A stretch of 18,232 nucleotides of DNA from positions 1 through 18,232 of the forward strand of contig CAJUTJ010000108.1 of NCBI GenBank assembly GCA_910589655.1, read 5' to 3'. Position 1 is the stretch's first letter. Each line of letters begins with the position of its first letter. Both the position numbers and the translations under genes were made by a program. The notes beneath the pieces were generated by a model that searched no databases, had not been told where the DNA came from, and saw nothing but the letters and a program-made list of their open reading frames with translations. This stretch comes from an uncultured Acetatifactor sp. (GTDB taxonomy: Bacteria; Bacillota; Clostridia; Lachnospirales; Lachnospiraceae). This document shows, piece after piece, positions 5,600-13,205 of the stretch.

Positions 5600-7990
5600 T
5601 TATAAAGAAGCCGGGGCTGCTGTTATAATCCCGTTTTTCACTGTTACGCTAGAGCTGTACCATCTTATAGTCCCGTCTCCTACATTTTCTATTTTTGTAA
5701 CAACTGGAAAGTTTCCGCTATATGGTGTATATCCATTGATGGAAGCCAAATTACTCAATTTTATGTTTGAAGCGGTATAATTTTTAAAATCTATGTTCGA
5801 AGCTAAGTTTGAAAGTTTAAAATTACTGATTGTAAAATTATGAAAATCAACATTGGAGTATATGTTGCAAGTCACATTATTTGGGATATTAAATGAGTTT
5901 TTGACTCTCAATCCATCAATATACGCATTTTTAATACTATAATTATGAAAATCAACATCCGAATAAATGTCACACGTCACACCGTTCGGTATCGTAAATT
6001 TTGTTTTTGCGCGAAAATTTACAATGGAGTTTCCCATCAAATTTATATCATTTTCCACTCTTAATGACCCGTATGAAGATGTAAGTTTTCCGGCTATATC
6101 TACGTTTCCGTTTAGGTCTGTTGCTCCATCGACCGCTACATCTCCTCCAATTGTCAAGCTTTCCGTGATATCAACGTAACCATCAAGATATATTGCATAT
6201 CCTGTTATATCTATAGAGGCATCCCCATCTGATGTGGCTAAAACTAATCTTTTTAAAGCACCAACGGTTCCATTTCCATTGCTATCTGTTCCTATTTCAA
6301 TCGAAACACTTGGAGATTTTGTAGAGTACACTTTCAAAACGTCGGTTTGCGCATAGATCAAATTATCACCGGGCGATATATCTGCAACAATCCGTCCCCT
6401 GTTCTTTTCTACTGAACTTATCATCTTATTGCAAACAAGTTCGCTTTTATCAAGGTCGAAATAAACCGATCCATCTTTCGAACTTACTCTACCAGTAACG
6501 ATCCATCCAGCATTCAGGCCATGAGTCGTAATCACATTAAATAATGCATTTCCGTTCTTATCCACCGCCCATGATGTACCGCCGTTTGAAGAGACTAAAA
6601 GGCCATTGCTTGTGTTGGTCACGATGTATGAAGACTCTGCCAGCGTAGGCTTGTCATGCATATATGATTTGTAAGACCCATCTTCCTGCAATTCTTTGGT
6701 AAAAAACAGCCCAAAACCTTGGCTTATCATTGCAGTCATATCCTGCACGGTCTTATCATAATCAGATATTTCCTTTTCAGCTTCCTGCCGGGCTAATACG
6801 ATAGCCTTCACCTCGTTACCATAGTACTTACTGCTGTTTCTGATCGGGCTGTCCGCAGAACATTTCAGCGTTGTAAAGCCGTAATACTGGAAATCTATAT
6901 CGGTTATAACCGTCTTATATACATTCCCGTTCCGATCAATCAGAATTGCTAAATCCATGAAATCAGCCAGGGGATAAGCCACGCTGTCCCCGGTAAAAGG
7001 TCGGAATTGCAGACCTACAATCAATTCGCCTATGATTGCGACAGTTTCCTCCTCTTTTCCGGCCGCAAGCTGGTTTTCCATAGACAGCACATATCCCTCA
7101 GAGCCGTAAAGCCACTCTTCCTTGTCTTTGGTCAGTTTCACGCCCGTGATTACCACGTCATCCGTTCCGATCTTAAGGCCGCTTTTAAAGGTCTGGAGGA
7201 AATGGATATTTTTCATATCCCTGAAATTCCCTCCGTCAAATACATCTCCTGTATTCCACGGGTTGAAACCGCCGCCGTCCGCACTGTCCCCGGATTGATA
7301 CCGGGTTGTGTTCAGCTCGTCGAAATATCCCCCGTCAAGTCCTGTTCGCTCAAACTCAGAGAAATCATATGTTTGGATAACCAGCCTGTTGTATTCGTCA
7401 AAAAATGCGTTTCCTCCGGCAATCATGGCGCATAGACCGATAAACTGCCGGTGAGTCAGATTTTCCGGCTTCTGCTGGATTACATACCCGTTATTTGTAA
7501 AAACTGTTGAAAACAGGGTTACTCCGCATGTCCGGCAAGAGTCTTGCACTGCGGTCAACATCGTGGTTGGATATCTTATGTTGGTTGTATAATCCTTGTC
7601 CAATTTGTACGAGTCATCCGTGGCCGTAATCTGTATCGTGGTTCCATAGGACTCCGGCGTGATAACGGTAAAATTTCCAACATTAATTGATTCTGTCAGG
7701 CCGCTGTCTAAATCGTATTTTGTTCTGAGTAAGATTCTTGCCCCATAAAAGTCATACTCCGACCACCTGTCATCGCCATTCATCAGGCAAATATTCACTG
7801 TCCGTGGAACGACCATACCGAGCGGGAATGTCGTGCTTCCGGCGCTCTGGACTACGGAATTTCCAGATATCGTAAAATCTTTCTTTCCCAGCGTCTTTTT
7901 TGTGCCGTCCTGGAATGTGATTTCCGCCACTGCATAAAAGTCCCGGCGGTTTTTCATCGTCTTTATGTATTCGTTGCTTACCGTTTTCAT
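5600..7990 (-). CDS. Tail hub / minor structural (tail-associated) protein
   Basis: 796-residue protein in the position of the tail-tip hub (gp27/Tal-like) of siphoviruses. Residues 1-420 have the typical hub start (MKTVSNEYIKTMKNRRDFYAVAEITFQDGT, then NICLMNGDDRWSEYDFYGARI, and a Cys pair in QDSCRTCGV around residue 151). Residues about 470-650 resemble the linker and beta-prism stalk of long minor structural proteins (GTSWAVDKNGNALFNVITTHGL, DINLMGNSI). Residues 660-729 hold two 35-residue repeats, followed by shorter SNLAS-type repeats before a small C-terminal tip. I see no clear peptidase or lysozyme motif, so a wall-cutting role is not claimed. The start overlaps the stop of the upstream gene by 4 bases (ATGA), with GGGAGG upstream. 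Confidence 0.85.
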   Translation of the reverse strand: MKTVSNEYIKTMKNRRDFYAVAEITFQDGTKKTLGKKDFTISGNSVVQSAGSTTFPLGMVVPRTVNICLMNGDDRWSEYDFYGARILLRTKYDLDSGLTESINVGNFTVITPESYGTTIQITATDDSYKLDKDYTTNIRYPTTMLTAVQDSCRTCGVTLFSTVFTNNGYVIQQKPENLTHRQFIGLCAMIAGGNAFFDEYNRLVIQTYDFSEFERTGLDGGYFDELNTTRYQSGDSADGGGFNPWNTGDVFDGGNFRDMKNIHFLQTFKSGLKIGTDDVVITGVKLTKDKEEWLYGSEGYVLSMENQLAAGKEEETVAIIGELIVGLQFRPFTGDSVAYPLADFMDLAILIDRNGNVYKTVITDIDFQYYGFTTLKCSADSPIRNSSKYYGNEVKAIVLARQEAEKEISDYDKTVQDMTAMISQGFGLFFTKELQEDGSYKSYMHDKPTLAESSYIVTNTSNGLLVSSNGGTSWAVDKNGNALFNVITTHGLNAGWIVTGRVSSKDGSVYFDLDKSELVCNKMISSVEKNRGRIVADISPGDNLIYAQTDVLKVYSTKSPSVSIEIGTDSNGNGTVGALKRLVLATSDGDASIDITGYAIYLDGYVDITESLTIGGDVAVDGATDLNGNVDIAGKLTSSYGSLRVENDINLMGNSIVNFRAKTKFTIPNGVTCDIYSDVDFHNYSIKNAYIDGLRVKNSFNIPNNVTCNIYSNVDFHNFTISNFKLSNLASNIDFKNYTASNIKLSNLASINGYTPYSGNFPVVTKIENVGDGTIRWYSSSVTVKNGIITAAPASL
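5804..6013 (-). repeat. Two 105-base tandem repeats in the hub gene
   Basis: Residues 660-694 and 695-729 align without gaps (20 of 35 identical), sharing IPNxVTCxIYSxVDFHN. Downstream, SNLAS-(N)IDFKN-type segments continue the pattern in shorter form. The pattern suggests a fibrous trimeric shaft whose length can change by repeat gain or loss. Confidence 0.8.
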
Positions 7991-8358
7991 ATCGGATTCC
8001 TCCCGATAATGTTCATGCTTAGTTCATCATAGTGACCGGTCACATCGTCAAACCAGCCAATATTAAGAGAGCCCTTACCAACGTAAAAAGTATCAGTCCG
8101 CCAGCGCCCATAATACGGTGACATGTAATAGAAGTTGAAAAACTGTCCTTTTGCCACCATCTGCAATATGGTAGACATTTCCCGCAAGGTCAAATATGTG
8201 GCCTTATATGCAAAGCTCTCCACTGTAAATAGGGGAGTAAAGAAACCCTCCCCGGTCTGTACCCTGGTAGAGTCCTCCGTGTATGTTGTCTCAAAGCTAT
8301 ATCCGAGCCCTTCATCGGGTTGCTTTATCACTGCGCCATTTATCATATATCTATTCAT
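7987..8358 (-). CDS. Distal-tail-like protein (DUF6711-like)
   Basis: 123-residue protein directly after the tape measure and before the hub, the position of the distal tail protein that closes the tail tube. It is aromatic-rich and beta-rich (FFNFYYMSPYYGRWRTDTFYVGKGS) and has no membrane segment. It resembles short phage proteins I know as DUF6711; the family name is tentative and the position carries most of the weight. TAGGAG precedes the ATG at 8358, and its TAG is the stop of the tape measure. It overlaps the hub gene by 4 bases. Confidence 0.75.
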   Translation of the reverse strand: MNRYMINGAVIKQPDEGLGYSFETTYTEDSTRVQTGEGFFTPLFTVESFAYKATYLTLREMSTILQMVAKGQFFNFYYMSPYYGRWRTDTFYVGKGSLNIGWFDDVTGHYDELSMNIIGRNPI

Positions 8359-8369
8359 GTGTCACACTC

Positions 8370-11300
8370 CTACGCCATTTCAAACGGGTTCTGGCCGGTT
8401 ACTGTCTGCCGCAGCTTACCTTCTTCGATAATCTCATCAAAGAGCACACGCCGGTTGATGTTTGCAGTAAAGTGATAATTGCCGCTGCCTGACTGATTTC
8501 CTCTTGCTTCCTCCCGTACAATCTTTCTCAGGAGGGATTCCGGCGCTTCGATGTTGTTACCGTGTTTCTGATCTCCAAGCACTGCCATGAATTCACGGTT
8601 TGGCGGAATGACGGCGCCTGTTGCAAGGTAGGGAATCTGTCCAGGTGTCCACGTTGGAATGTTAAATCCTAATTTTCCACCGCCAATGCCCGGAACCCAA
8701 TCTGGGATATCTATATGGAGACTGTTTAGCATTTGAGCAATATTATTCACCATCGTTGCCGCTCCACGAATTAAAGCATTCAATATTCCTATAATGGTAT
8801 TTACCGGTGATTTCACAATTGATGCAAATAAGTTCCACACTCCCTCAAATATTGATTTTACGCCGTTCCAAGCTCGCTCCCAGTCTCCTGTGAATACTCC
8901 GGCCACAAAGTCAATGATTCCGCCAAAAATCTGCTTGACAGAGTTCCACATATTCTCGAGGTTTTTCAGAAATCCATTGAACACTTCTCCTAAAACACCA
9001 AACTCCCGTGACCAATCGTGCTGGAATACATTGGAAAGATAACTGTCAAATTTCTGGAACTTATCCTGCGCTTTATCCCAAGATTTCCCACAATTCTCCG
9101 CTAATTTTTCCATAGAGTCCTTCACGCCGTCTTTCAGCTTTTCGAATTTATCAACTACCCAGTCTTTTACTTTTCCTGCGGCTTCCTTAATATCATCCCA
9201 ATGAGTAATGATTAATATAACACCTGCGGCAATTGCAGCAATCAAAAGTCCAGTCGGACTGAACAGCGCTCCAATTCCGCTCATGATTCCGCTAAGTCCG
9301 GTTTTAAGCATTTTCGCACCGGATATGAGAAGAGAAAATTTGTTTGTCCCCCCTGTCGCCCATTGCGCTATAGATAGGGCAAAATCAGCCACATTAAACA
9401 ATGCTTTTATAGCCAATACGCCGGCCCCTATAGCAACAATTACTTTTCCGGATTTTGTATCAAGCAGACCGGATATGAGACCACTCAAAACTTCCCAAAT
9501 CATAGAGAAGATCTGAGTGAAAATCTCGCCCCACGGAACCTCTGATAAAAGTTGTCCTATGTTATACCCTATCTGCACCCAGTCCATTTCCTGAACAAAG
9601 GCAAGAAGAAAATCTAAAATCCCCCTGATCCCATTTCCTATGGTTTCACCTGCCTGTTGCCAGTCTATAGAGTTCCATGCGTTTTGCAGACTTGACCCGA
9701 GAGCCGCTCCAAGAGTAGTCCAATCAGTAGTCATGATAAAATTATATAGTAAGTCGATTGCTCCATTTATGGCTGAGGTAAGGGAGCCAAACAGCGCCGT
9801 CAAAACTCCATCCCACGGTATTCCATTTATAAATGACGCAATGGACGTTCCGATTTCTCCCCATGGTATACTGTCAATGGCTGTTCTTATGGCGCTGAAT
9901 GCATGTCTGACAGCTTCGCCAGCAATGCTGCCGAACTCCATAAATGCCGCCGGCAAGTCCCCGGCTCTAAGCGCATCAGCCGCCCTCTGTATGGCTCCTG
10001 GAAGGAAATTGAAGAACTCCACACCTTCGTCCTTCATCTTCTCTATAAAATCAATCAGGCCGTTTCCGATCTCTTCCGCATACGGTTCCAGCGCCTGGTA
10101 TAGGCTTTTCAGGGATGACCGCAGACCTTCCCAGTTTATCTCGTCCATAAATGATGCAAGTATGTTGAAAAGACGTGGGAGCCCCTGTTCTGAAAGCGTC
10201 CAACTTGTCAGCGGTAATATGAAATATTTAACAAAGTCCACTAATGTTCCGCTTACGAAATCAGCAAAACGTTTTAGGGACGCTGTGAGTGTTTCTATGG
10301 ACGTCAAAAGCGGTTTAAAATCAAGACTCTTACTCCATTCCACTGTGTAATCTGCCAAATCACGGAAATTATGTACGATAATCGCTATGATATCCCTTAT
10401 ATTTTCCAGAATGTGCAGTCCAGTATTGTTATAGTTCCACGCTTCCCGGAACTTTCCCGCCAGGTTCCCGACGATCAGCCCGATATCGCCAATAATATGC
10501 AGCATATCCGCCAACATAGCAATTGTAGCTTCCTGGTTCCAAACCTTTAAAAAGTCCCGGCCGATATCCTTTGCCAGCTTCCAGACTTCTTTCAAAGCAT
10601 ATTTCCAGGAATCCATGACGAATTTTCCTTCCCGGTTCCATGCTTCTTTCAGCGGGGCGAACAGCTTCTTAAACACATCCTTAACCTTGTCGGCCAGCTC
10701 AACCATGGAGTTTTCGACCGGAACGGTTGTGAACATATCCTCCGGCTTTAGTTCATCTTCTTCATCCTCATCCTTGTTGCTTTCCCACCTGCGGATTTCG
10801 TCCAGGCCAGACAGGTATTTATCCTGTTCTTTTGCAGCTTCTTTTTCAGCCTCCGCTGTCCCTTCTAAACTCTCTCTGTAGTCCTGCTGAACCTTTATTG
10901 CTTTTTCAAAGGTCGTTTGACCAGTCAGCGCTGCGAAGAACATCCCGACTTTGGTCGCTGCTTCTGAAATCAGATCGATAAACCGGGACAGTATCGGCGC
11001 TACCACGTTCAGGAGCGGAGCGAAGGCGGTTGCAAAGCTGTTTTTCAACCTGGTCATAGAGGACATCAGCATCGACATGCTGTCGTTTACTCTGTCAGAG
11101 TACATTACAAGGTTGTTTAGCCCCTCTTTCGTTCCAGTGACCATTGAGTTTAGGGCAGCACTGATTCGGTTAAAAATCAAAGCAGACAGTAAGAGCTCCT
11201 TGATTCTCCGTCCAAAAGTGGAAAACGAAGATTGTGTTTTATCGGTTTCCTTCCTCAAGCGTGGCATGCGCTTTTGTGCCAGCACTTTTATTTTCCCGGA

Positions 11301-11972
11301 AAGCGAACTTACAGCAGATGTCGCTTTTTTGAGCGTACCAGATATAACGCTTCCTAATTTTTTAAAAGCACTGATTGCCGTTTTTTGAACGACATTCGTT
11401 ATCTTATTAAATACAGAGGATAGCTTTTTTACTGTCTCCCTGAGCTTCGAATATTTCCTTTCTGCTCCGTCAGTTTCCCCATTGAGTTTTTTTAATTTTT
11501 GGCTTTGCAAATCATATCTCTCGTTTAGAAGATCAAGGTCGTTTTCTGCGTATTTCAATTGTTTCTCTAGCTTTGCGAACTCCTCTGAATCACTTCCAAG
11601 AGTAAATGCCTTGCCAGTATCAACAAGGTCCTGCAATTCGCCTTGTGCATATCTTATCGTATTCCCGACCTCGTCCATTTTTTCGCTCAGGTTATCCCAC
11701 GCAGCACCACTGTCTTTCCCTTCACGCTGCATTTGTTCCTGTTTATCGAAAAGTTTATTAAACTCCTGTTCAGCCTTTTTTATTTGATCTGCAATCTCTT
11801 TATATTCCTGAGTCGGTGTCTTAACATCTTTCAGCGCATCCATTTTAGACCGCAAAGAATCCACTTTATCCGCCGCCTTTACGATACGGTTCTCCATGGA
11901 TGTAAGTTGAATTTTTGCTTTTTTTGTTTCAATTTCTGTATTTATCCTGACACTTCCATCATACTGCGCCAT
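8370..11972 (-). CDS. Tail tape measure protein
   Basis: 1200 residues, the longest gene, which sets tail length and occupies the tube lumen before DNA ejection. Residues 20-190 are coiled coil. Residues 250-330 hold a conserved-looking segment (FGRRIKELLLSALIFNRI). Residues about 610-830 carry a run of tryptophan repeats (INW613, IPW703, IPW718, TDW750, IDW770, MDW797, VPW813), most followed by a small hydrophobic-Gly step. Two hydrophobic stretches (842-870 and 897-923) may insert into the host membrane. The C-terminus has LATGAVIPPNREFMAVLGD and EAPESLLRKI, typical of tape measures. GGAGGTG precedes the ATG at 11972. The leader holds a hairpin element and promoter B. Confidence 0.95.
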   Translation of the reverse strand: MAQYDGSVRINTEIETKKAKIQLTSMENRIVKAADKVDSLRSKMDALKDVKTPTQEYKEIADQIKKAEQEFNKLFDKQEQMQREGKDSGAAWDNLSEKMDEVGNTIRYAQGELQDLVDTGKAFTLGSDSEEFAKLEKQLKYAENDLDLLNERYDLQSQKLKKLNGETDGAERKYSKLRETVKKLSSVFNKITNVVQKTAISAFKKLGSVISGTLKKATSAVSSLSGKIKVLAQKRMPRLRKETDKTQSSFSTFGRRIKELLLSALIFNRISAALNSMVTGTKEGLNNLVMYSDRVNDSMSMLMSSMTRLKNSFATAFAPLLNVVAPILSRFIDLISEAATKVGMFFAALTGQTTFEKAIKVQQDYRESLEGTAEAEKEAAKEQDKYLSGLDEIRRWESNKDEDEEDELKPEDMFTTVPVENSMVELADKVKDVFKKLFAPLKEAWNREGKFVMDSWKYALKEVWKLAKDIGRDFLKVWNQEATIAMLADMLHIIGDIGLIVGNLAGKFREAWNYNNTGLHILENIRDIIAIIVHNFRDLADYTVEWSKSLDFKPLLTSIETLTASLKRFADFVSGTLVDFVKYFILPLTSWTLSEQGLPRLFNILASFMDEINWEGLRSSLKSLYQALEPYAEEIGNGLIDFIEKMKDEGVEFFNFLPGAIQRAADALRAGDLPAAFMEFGSIAGEAVRHAFSAIRTAIDSIPWGEIGTSIASFINGIPWDGVLTALFGSLTSAINGAIDLLYNFIMTTDWTTLGAALGSSLQNAWNSIDWQQAGETIGNGIRGILDFLLAFVQEMDWVQIGYNIGQLLSEVPWGEIFTQIFSMIWEVLSGLISGLLDTKSGKVIVAIGAGVLAIKALFNVADFALSIAQWATGGTNKFSLLISGAKMLKTGLSGIMSGIGALFSPTGLLIAAIAAGVILIITHWDDIKEAAGKVKDWVVDKFEKLKDGVKDSMEKLAENCGKSWDKAQDKFQKFDSYLSNVFQHDWSREFGVLGEVFNGFLKNLENMWNSVKQIFGGIIDFVAGVFTGDWERAWNGVKSIFEGVWNLFASIVKSPVNTIIGILNALIRGAATMVNNIAQMLNSLHIDIPDWVPGIGGGKLGFNIPTWTPGQIPYLATGAVIPPNREFMAVLGDQKHGNNIEAPESLLRKIVREEARGNQSGSGNYHFTANINRRVLFDEIIEEGKLRQTVTGQNPFEMA

Positions 11973-11994
11973 AAAAAAGACACCTCCACATAGC

Positions 11995-12056
11995 AGAGAT
12001 GTCTAGTCTCCGCCCGTAACTTTTTCAGGTTAGCGACTGATTCCGATTATCAGCCG
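11995..12056 (-). promoter_or_regulatory. Structured leader upstream of the tape measure gene
   Basis: In the minus-strand transcript 12056-12049 pairs with 12041-12034 (CGGCTGAT with ATCAGTCG, 8 pairs including one G-U) around a 7-base loop. A CGCTAACC...AAAAGTTACGGG segment follows, then a short GAGA/TCTC hairpin, before the tape measure ribosome binding site. The G-U pair only works on the minus strand. It resembles the leader at 15665-15713, which suggests a recurring element in the 5' regions of late tail genes. Function is unknown. Confidence 0.5.
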
Positions 12057-12069
12057 GGGTTTTATTTTC

Positions 12070-12101
12070 ATTTTATCATGTGTGATAAATTTATTTGTAC
12101 C
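12070..12101 (-). promoter_or_regulatory. Putative late promoter B (GGTACAAA class), tape measure
   Basis: Minus-strand GGTACA (12101-12096) stands 20 bases before TAAAAT (12075-12070). The wider plus-strand TTTGTACCAAA is a perfect 4+4 dyad around TAC. Transcription would start near 12063 and cover the structured leader and the tape measure operon. Confidence 0.7.
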
Positions 12102-12126
12102 AAATTATCCTGATATATGATACAAT
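12094..12126 (+). promoter_or_regulatory. Possible divergent promoter of the reversed moron
   Basis: On the plus strand TACAAT (12121-12126) lies 38 bases before the moron ATG, and a T/A-rich TGATATATGA precedes it. It shares the dyad TTTGTACCAAA (12094-12104) with promoter B, so one regulator could serve both directions. No standard -35 hexamer is visible at 17 bases, and TATGAT at 12115 is an equal -10 candidate. Confidence 0.35.
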
Positions 12127-12163
12127 CCTTTTAGTGGCGCAATACCAATAGGAGGAAAGGGAA

Positions 12164-12595
12164 ATGAGTTGTTGTTTGGTAATTGTTTTAGGAGTTATAG
12201 CGTTATGCGTAATGATGTTTCAATTCATTGTCGGGTTAGTAGTGTTAGATATTGTTTTCTTTTTACTGTTTCTTGGAAGCATCGGGAAGGCAGATGAACT
12301 AAAGAAAACGAAACCTTCAAAGATGATATGCTCAAACTGCAATAGCAGAAATGTGAAATTGTCAACAAGAAAATCCGGAAAAACAATGAGTGGATCACGG
12401 TATGGTCATAATGTGTTTGGCAACGCCACTATAAATTATGAAAGAATTGCAGAATGTAAAGATTGCGGATTTGTTTGGAACTACACAACGCAAGAGGATA
12501 TAGACAATGAGTATAAGAAAATGATTGATTCAAGAAATATATTTGGCGCTATATTTGCACTTCTTATGATTTTTACACTTTATATATTTTTATGA
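12164..12595 (+). CDS. Moron: small membrane protein with a zinc ribbon
   Basis: 143-residue protein that I cannot assign to a named family. Residues 4-38 form a long hydrophobic stretch (one or two membrane passes), residues 126-142 a C-terminal membrane segment, and the part between contains a CxxC pair at 56/59 and another at 98/101 (MICSNCN and ECKDCGF), a rubredoxin-like zinc ribbon. It is the only complete gene on the plus strand and splits a minus-strand tail operon. It has its own terminator and is more AT-rich than its neighbours, which marks it as a moron. AGGAGG precedes the ATG at 12164. A role in the lysogen or in superinfection exclusion is possible but is inference only. Confidence 0.8.
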   Translation: MSCCLVIVLGVIALCVMMFQFIVGLVVLDIVFFLLFLGSIGKADELKKTKPSKMICSNCNSRNVKLSTRKSGKTMSGSRYGHNVFGNATINYERIAECKDCGFVWNYTTQEDIDNEYKKMIDSRNIFGAIFALLMIFTLYIFL

Positions 12596-12614
12596 TATGC
12601 AATGCGAAGTCTTT

Positions 12615-12646
12615 GACGGTGGAGAAATCTGCCGTCTTATTTTTTT
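12615..12646 (+). terminator. Rho-independent terminator of the moron
   Basis: GACGGT (12615-12620) pairs with GCCGTC (12631-12636) around a 10-base loop, followed by TTATTTTTTT. It begins 20 bases past the moron stop codon. On the minus strand the T-tract is missing, so transcripts from promoter C could pass. Confidence 0.82.
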
Positions 12647-12661
12647 CTGTATCATGTATTT

Positions 12662-12693
12662 ATTGTAATATAGGTCAGAAAAACTTTTGTACC
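12662..12693 (-). promoter_or_regulatory. Putative late promoter C (GGTACAAA class), restart after double terminator
   Basis: Minus-strand GGTACA (12693-12688) stands 20 bases before TACAAT (12667-12662). It begins 4 bases after the second terminator (12697-12721). The transcript would first run antisense through the moron at 12164-12595 and then reach promoter B and the tape measure. Confidence 0.66.
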
Positions 12694-12696
12694 AAT

Positions 12697-12721
12697 TAAA
12701 AGAGCAGTATTTCTACTGCCC
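12697..12721 (-). terminator. Second rho-independent terminator (GAAA tetraloop)
   Basis: In the minus-strand RNA, GGGCAGTA (12721-12714) pairs with TACTGCTC (12709-12702) around a GAAA tetraloop, followed by TTTT. The one G-U pair forms only in the minus-strand RNA. It backs up the terminator at 12728-12755. Confidence 0.72.
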
Positions 12722-12727
12722 AAACTC

Positions 12728-12755
12728 AAAAAAAGGCACAGCCTTAAGCCATGCC
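12728..12755 (-). terminator. Rho-independent terminator of the tail tube operon
   Basis: In the minus-strand RNA GGCATGGC pairs with GGCTGTGCC-type sequence (8 pairs including two G-U, 5-base loop) across 12755-12735, followed by seven T (12734-12728). It closes the transcript that carries DUF4417, the MGGRG protein and the cloverleaf-like element. Confidence 0.85.
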
Positions 12756-12756
12756 A

Positions 12757-12825
12757 TAGCAAGCGCCCGGATTCTAACCGGAGTAACCGCTATCACGGTG
12801 TAATCACCCTATACGACTACTTGCC
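12757..12825 (-). ncRNA. Cloverleaf-like RNA element, tRNA-like but not a standard tRNA
   Basis: On the minus strand GGCAAGT (12825-12819) pairs with GCTTGCT near 12764-12758 to close a multiloop. Inside are a GGTG-ATTA-CACC hairpin or, alternatively, an ACCG...CGGT hairpin that shares its ACC, and a clear T-arm-like hairpin with 5 pairs and a 7-base loop TTAGAAT (TCCGG and CCGGG). It is about 66 bases between stems, shorter than a tRNA, has no CCA and no 7-base anticodon loop, and its first stem overlaps the stop codon of the preceding gene. It could be a 3' end-stabilising or processing element. Structured character moderate, function unknown. Confidence 0.45.
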
Positions 12826-13203
12826 TTTTCTATTGTACCATTTCTTTTTTACAAACTCAACCAGTTTCTTTTCCTGATCGTTCAGATTTCTTGTCCCGTT
12901 TTCATCGTGAAAATACCCTTCATGGATATGCTGACCATTTATTTCCTTATGGTCATGCAAAAGGTTAATGCTTTTAACTCTTTTCCCGTCAGAATCATAG
13001 TAGTTTATAGAATTTATTTCATTTTTATCATTAACAGTGACATATACTCTTCCTTTTGTCATTGTTTCCAAAGGATCTTTTGCATTATCCGCTCCATTGT
13101 ATTTTACGAATTTAATATTGTTTTCTTTTAATAACGTGGAAAATTCTGTTCCGTATTTCTTTCCTTTATCCGACATTCCAGAACTCGCCCCTCTGCCACC
13201 CAT
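12817..13203 (-). CDS. Small MGGRG-type phage protein with a His cluster
   Basis: 128-residue soluble protein opening with MGGRGASSGMS, a start I associate with a widespread but uncharacterised family of phage proteins in Clostridia. A Gly/Ser-rich, basic N-terminus is followed by a beta-rich core (GRVYVTVNDKNEINSINYYD) and a histidine cluster (His83, 85, 92, 94, 99) that could bind a metal. It follows DUF4417 by 2 bases, and its ribosome binding site (GGAAGTG) lies in the DUF4417 stop region. The end of the gene overlaps the cloverleaf-like element. Structural or accessory role cannot be decided. Confidence 0.78.
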   Translation of the reverse strand: MGGRGASSGMSDKGKKYGTEFSTLLKENNIKFVKYNGADNAKDPLETMTKGRVYVTVNDKNEINSINYYDSDGKRVKSINLLHDHKEINGQHIHEGYFHDENGTRNLNDQEKKLVEFVKKKWYNRKGK

Positions 13204-13205
13204 AC

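Noticed and set aside
9640..10350. Long plus-strand frame (236 residues) inside the tape measure
   Set aside because: Shadow of the tape measure: no ribosome binding site and composition mirrors the minus-strand codons.
12757..12825. True tRNA gene
   Set aside because: Too short, no regular anticodon arm, no U8 or CCA, and its first stem overlaps a stop codon; kept only as a tRNA-like element.
12808..12839. Sixth GGTACA promoter (20 bases to TATAGG)
   Set aside because: Lies within the coding end of the MGGRG-type gene (Trp-Tyr-Asn) and the -10 box is weak; likely chance.
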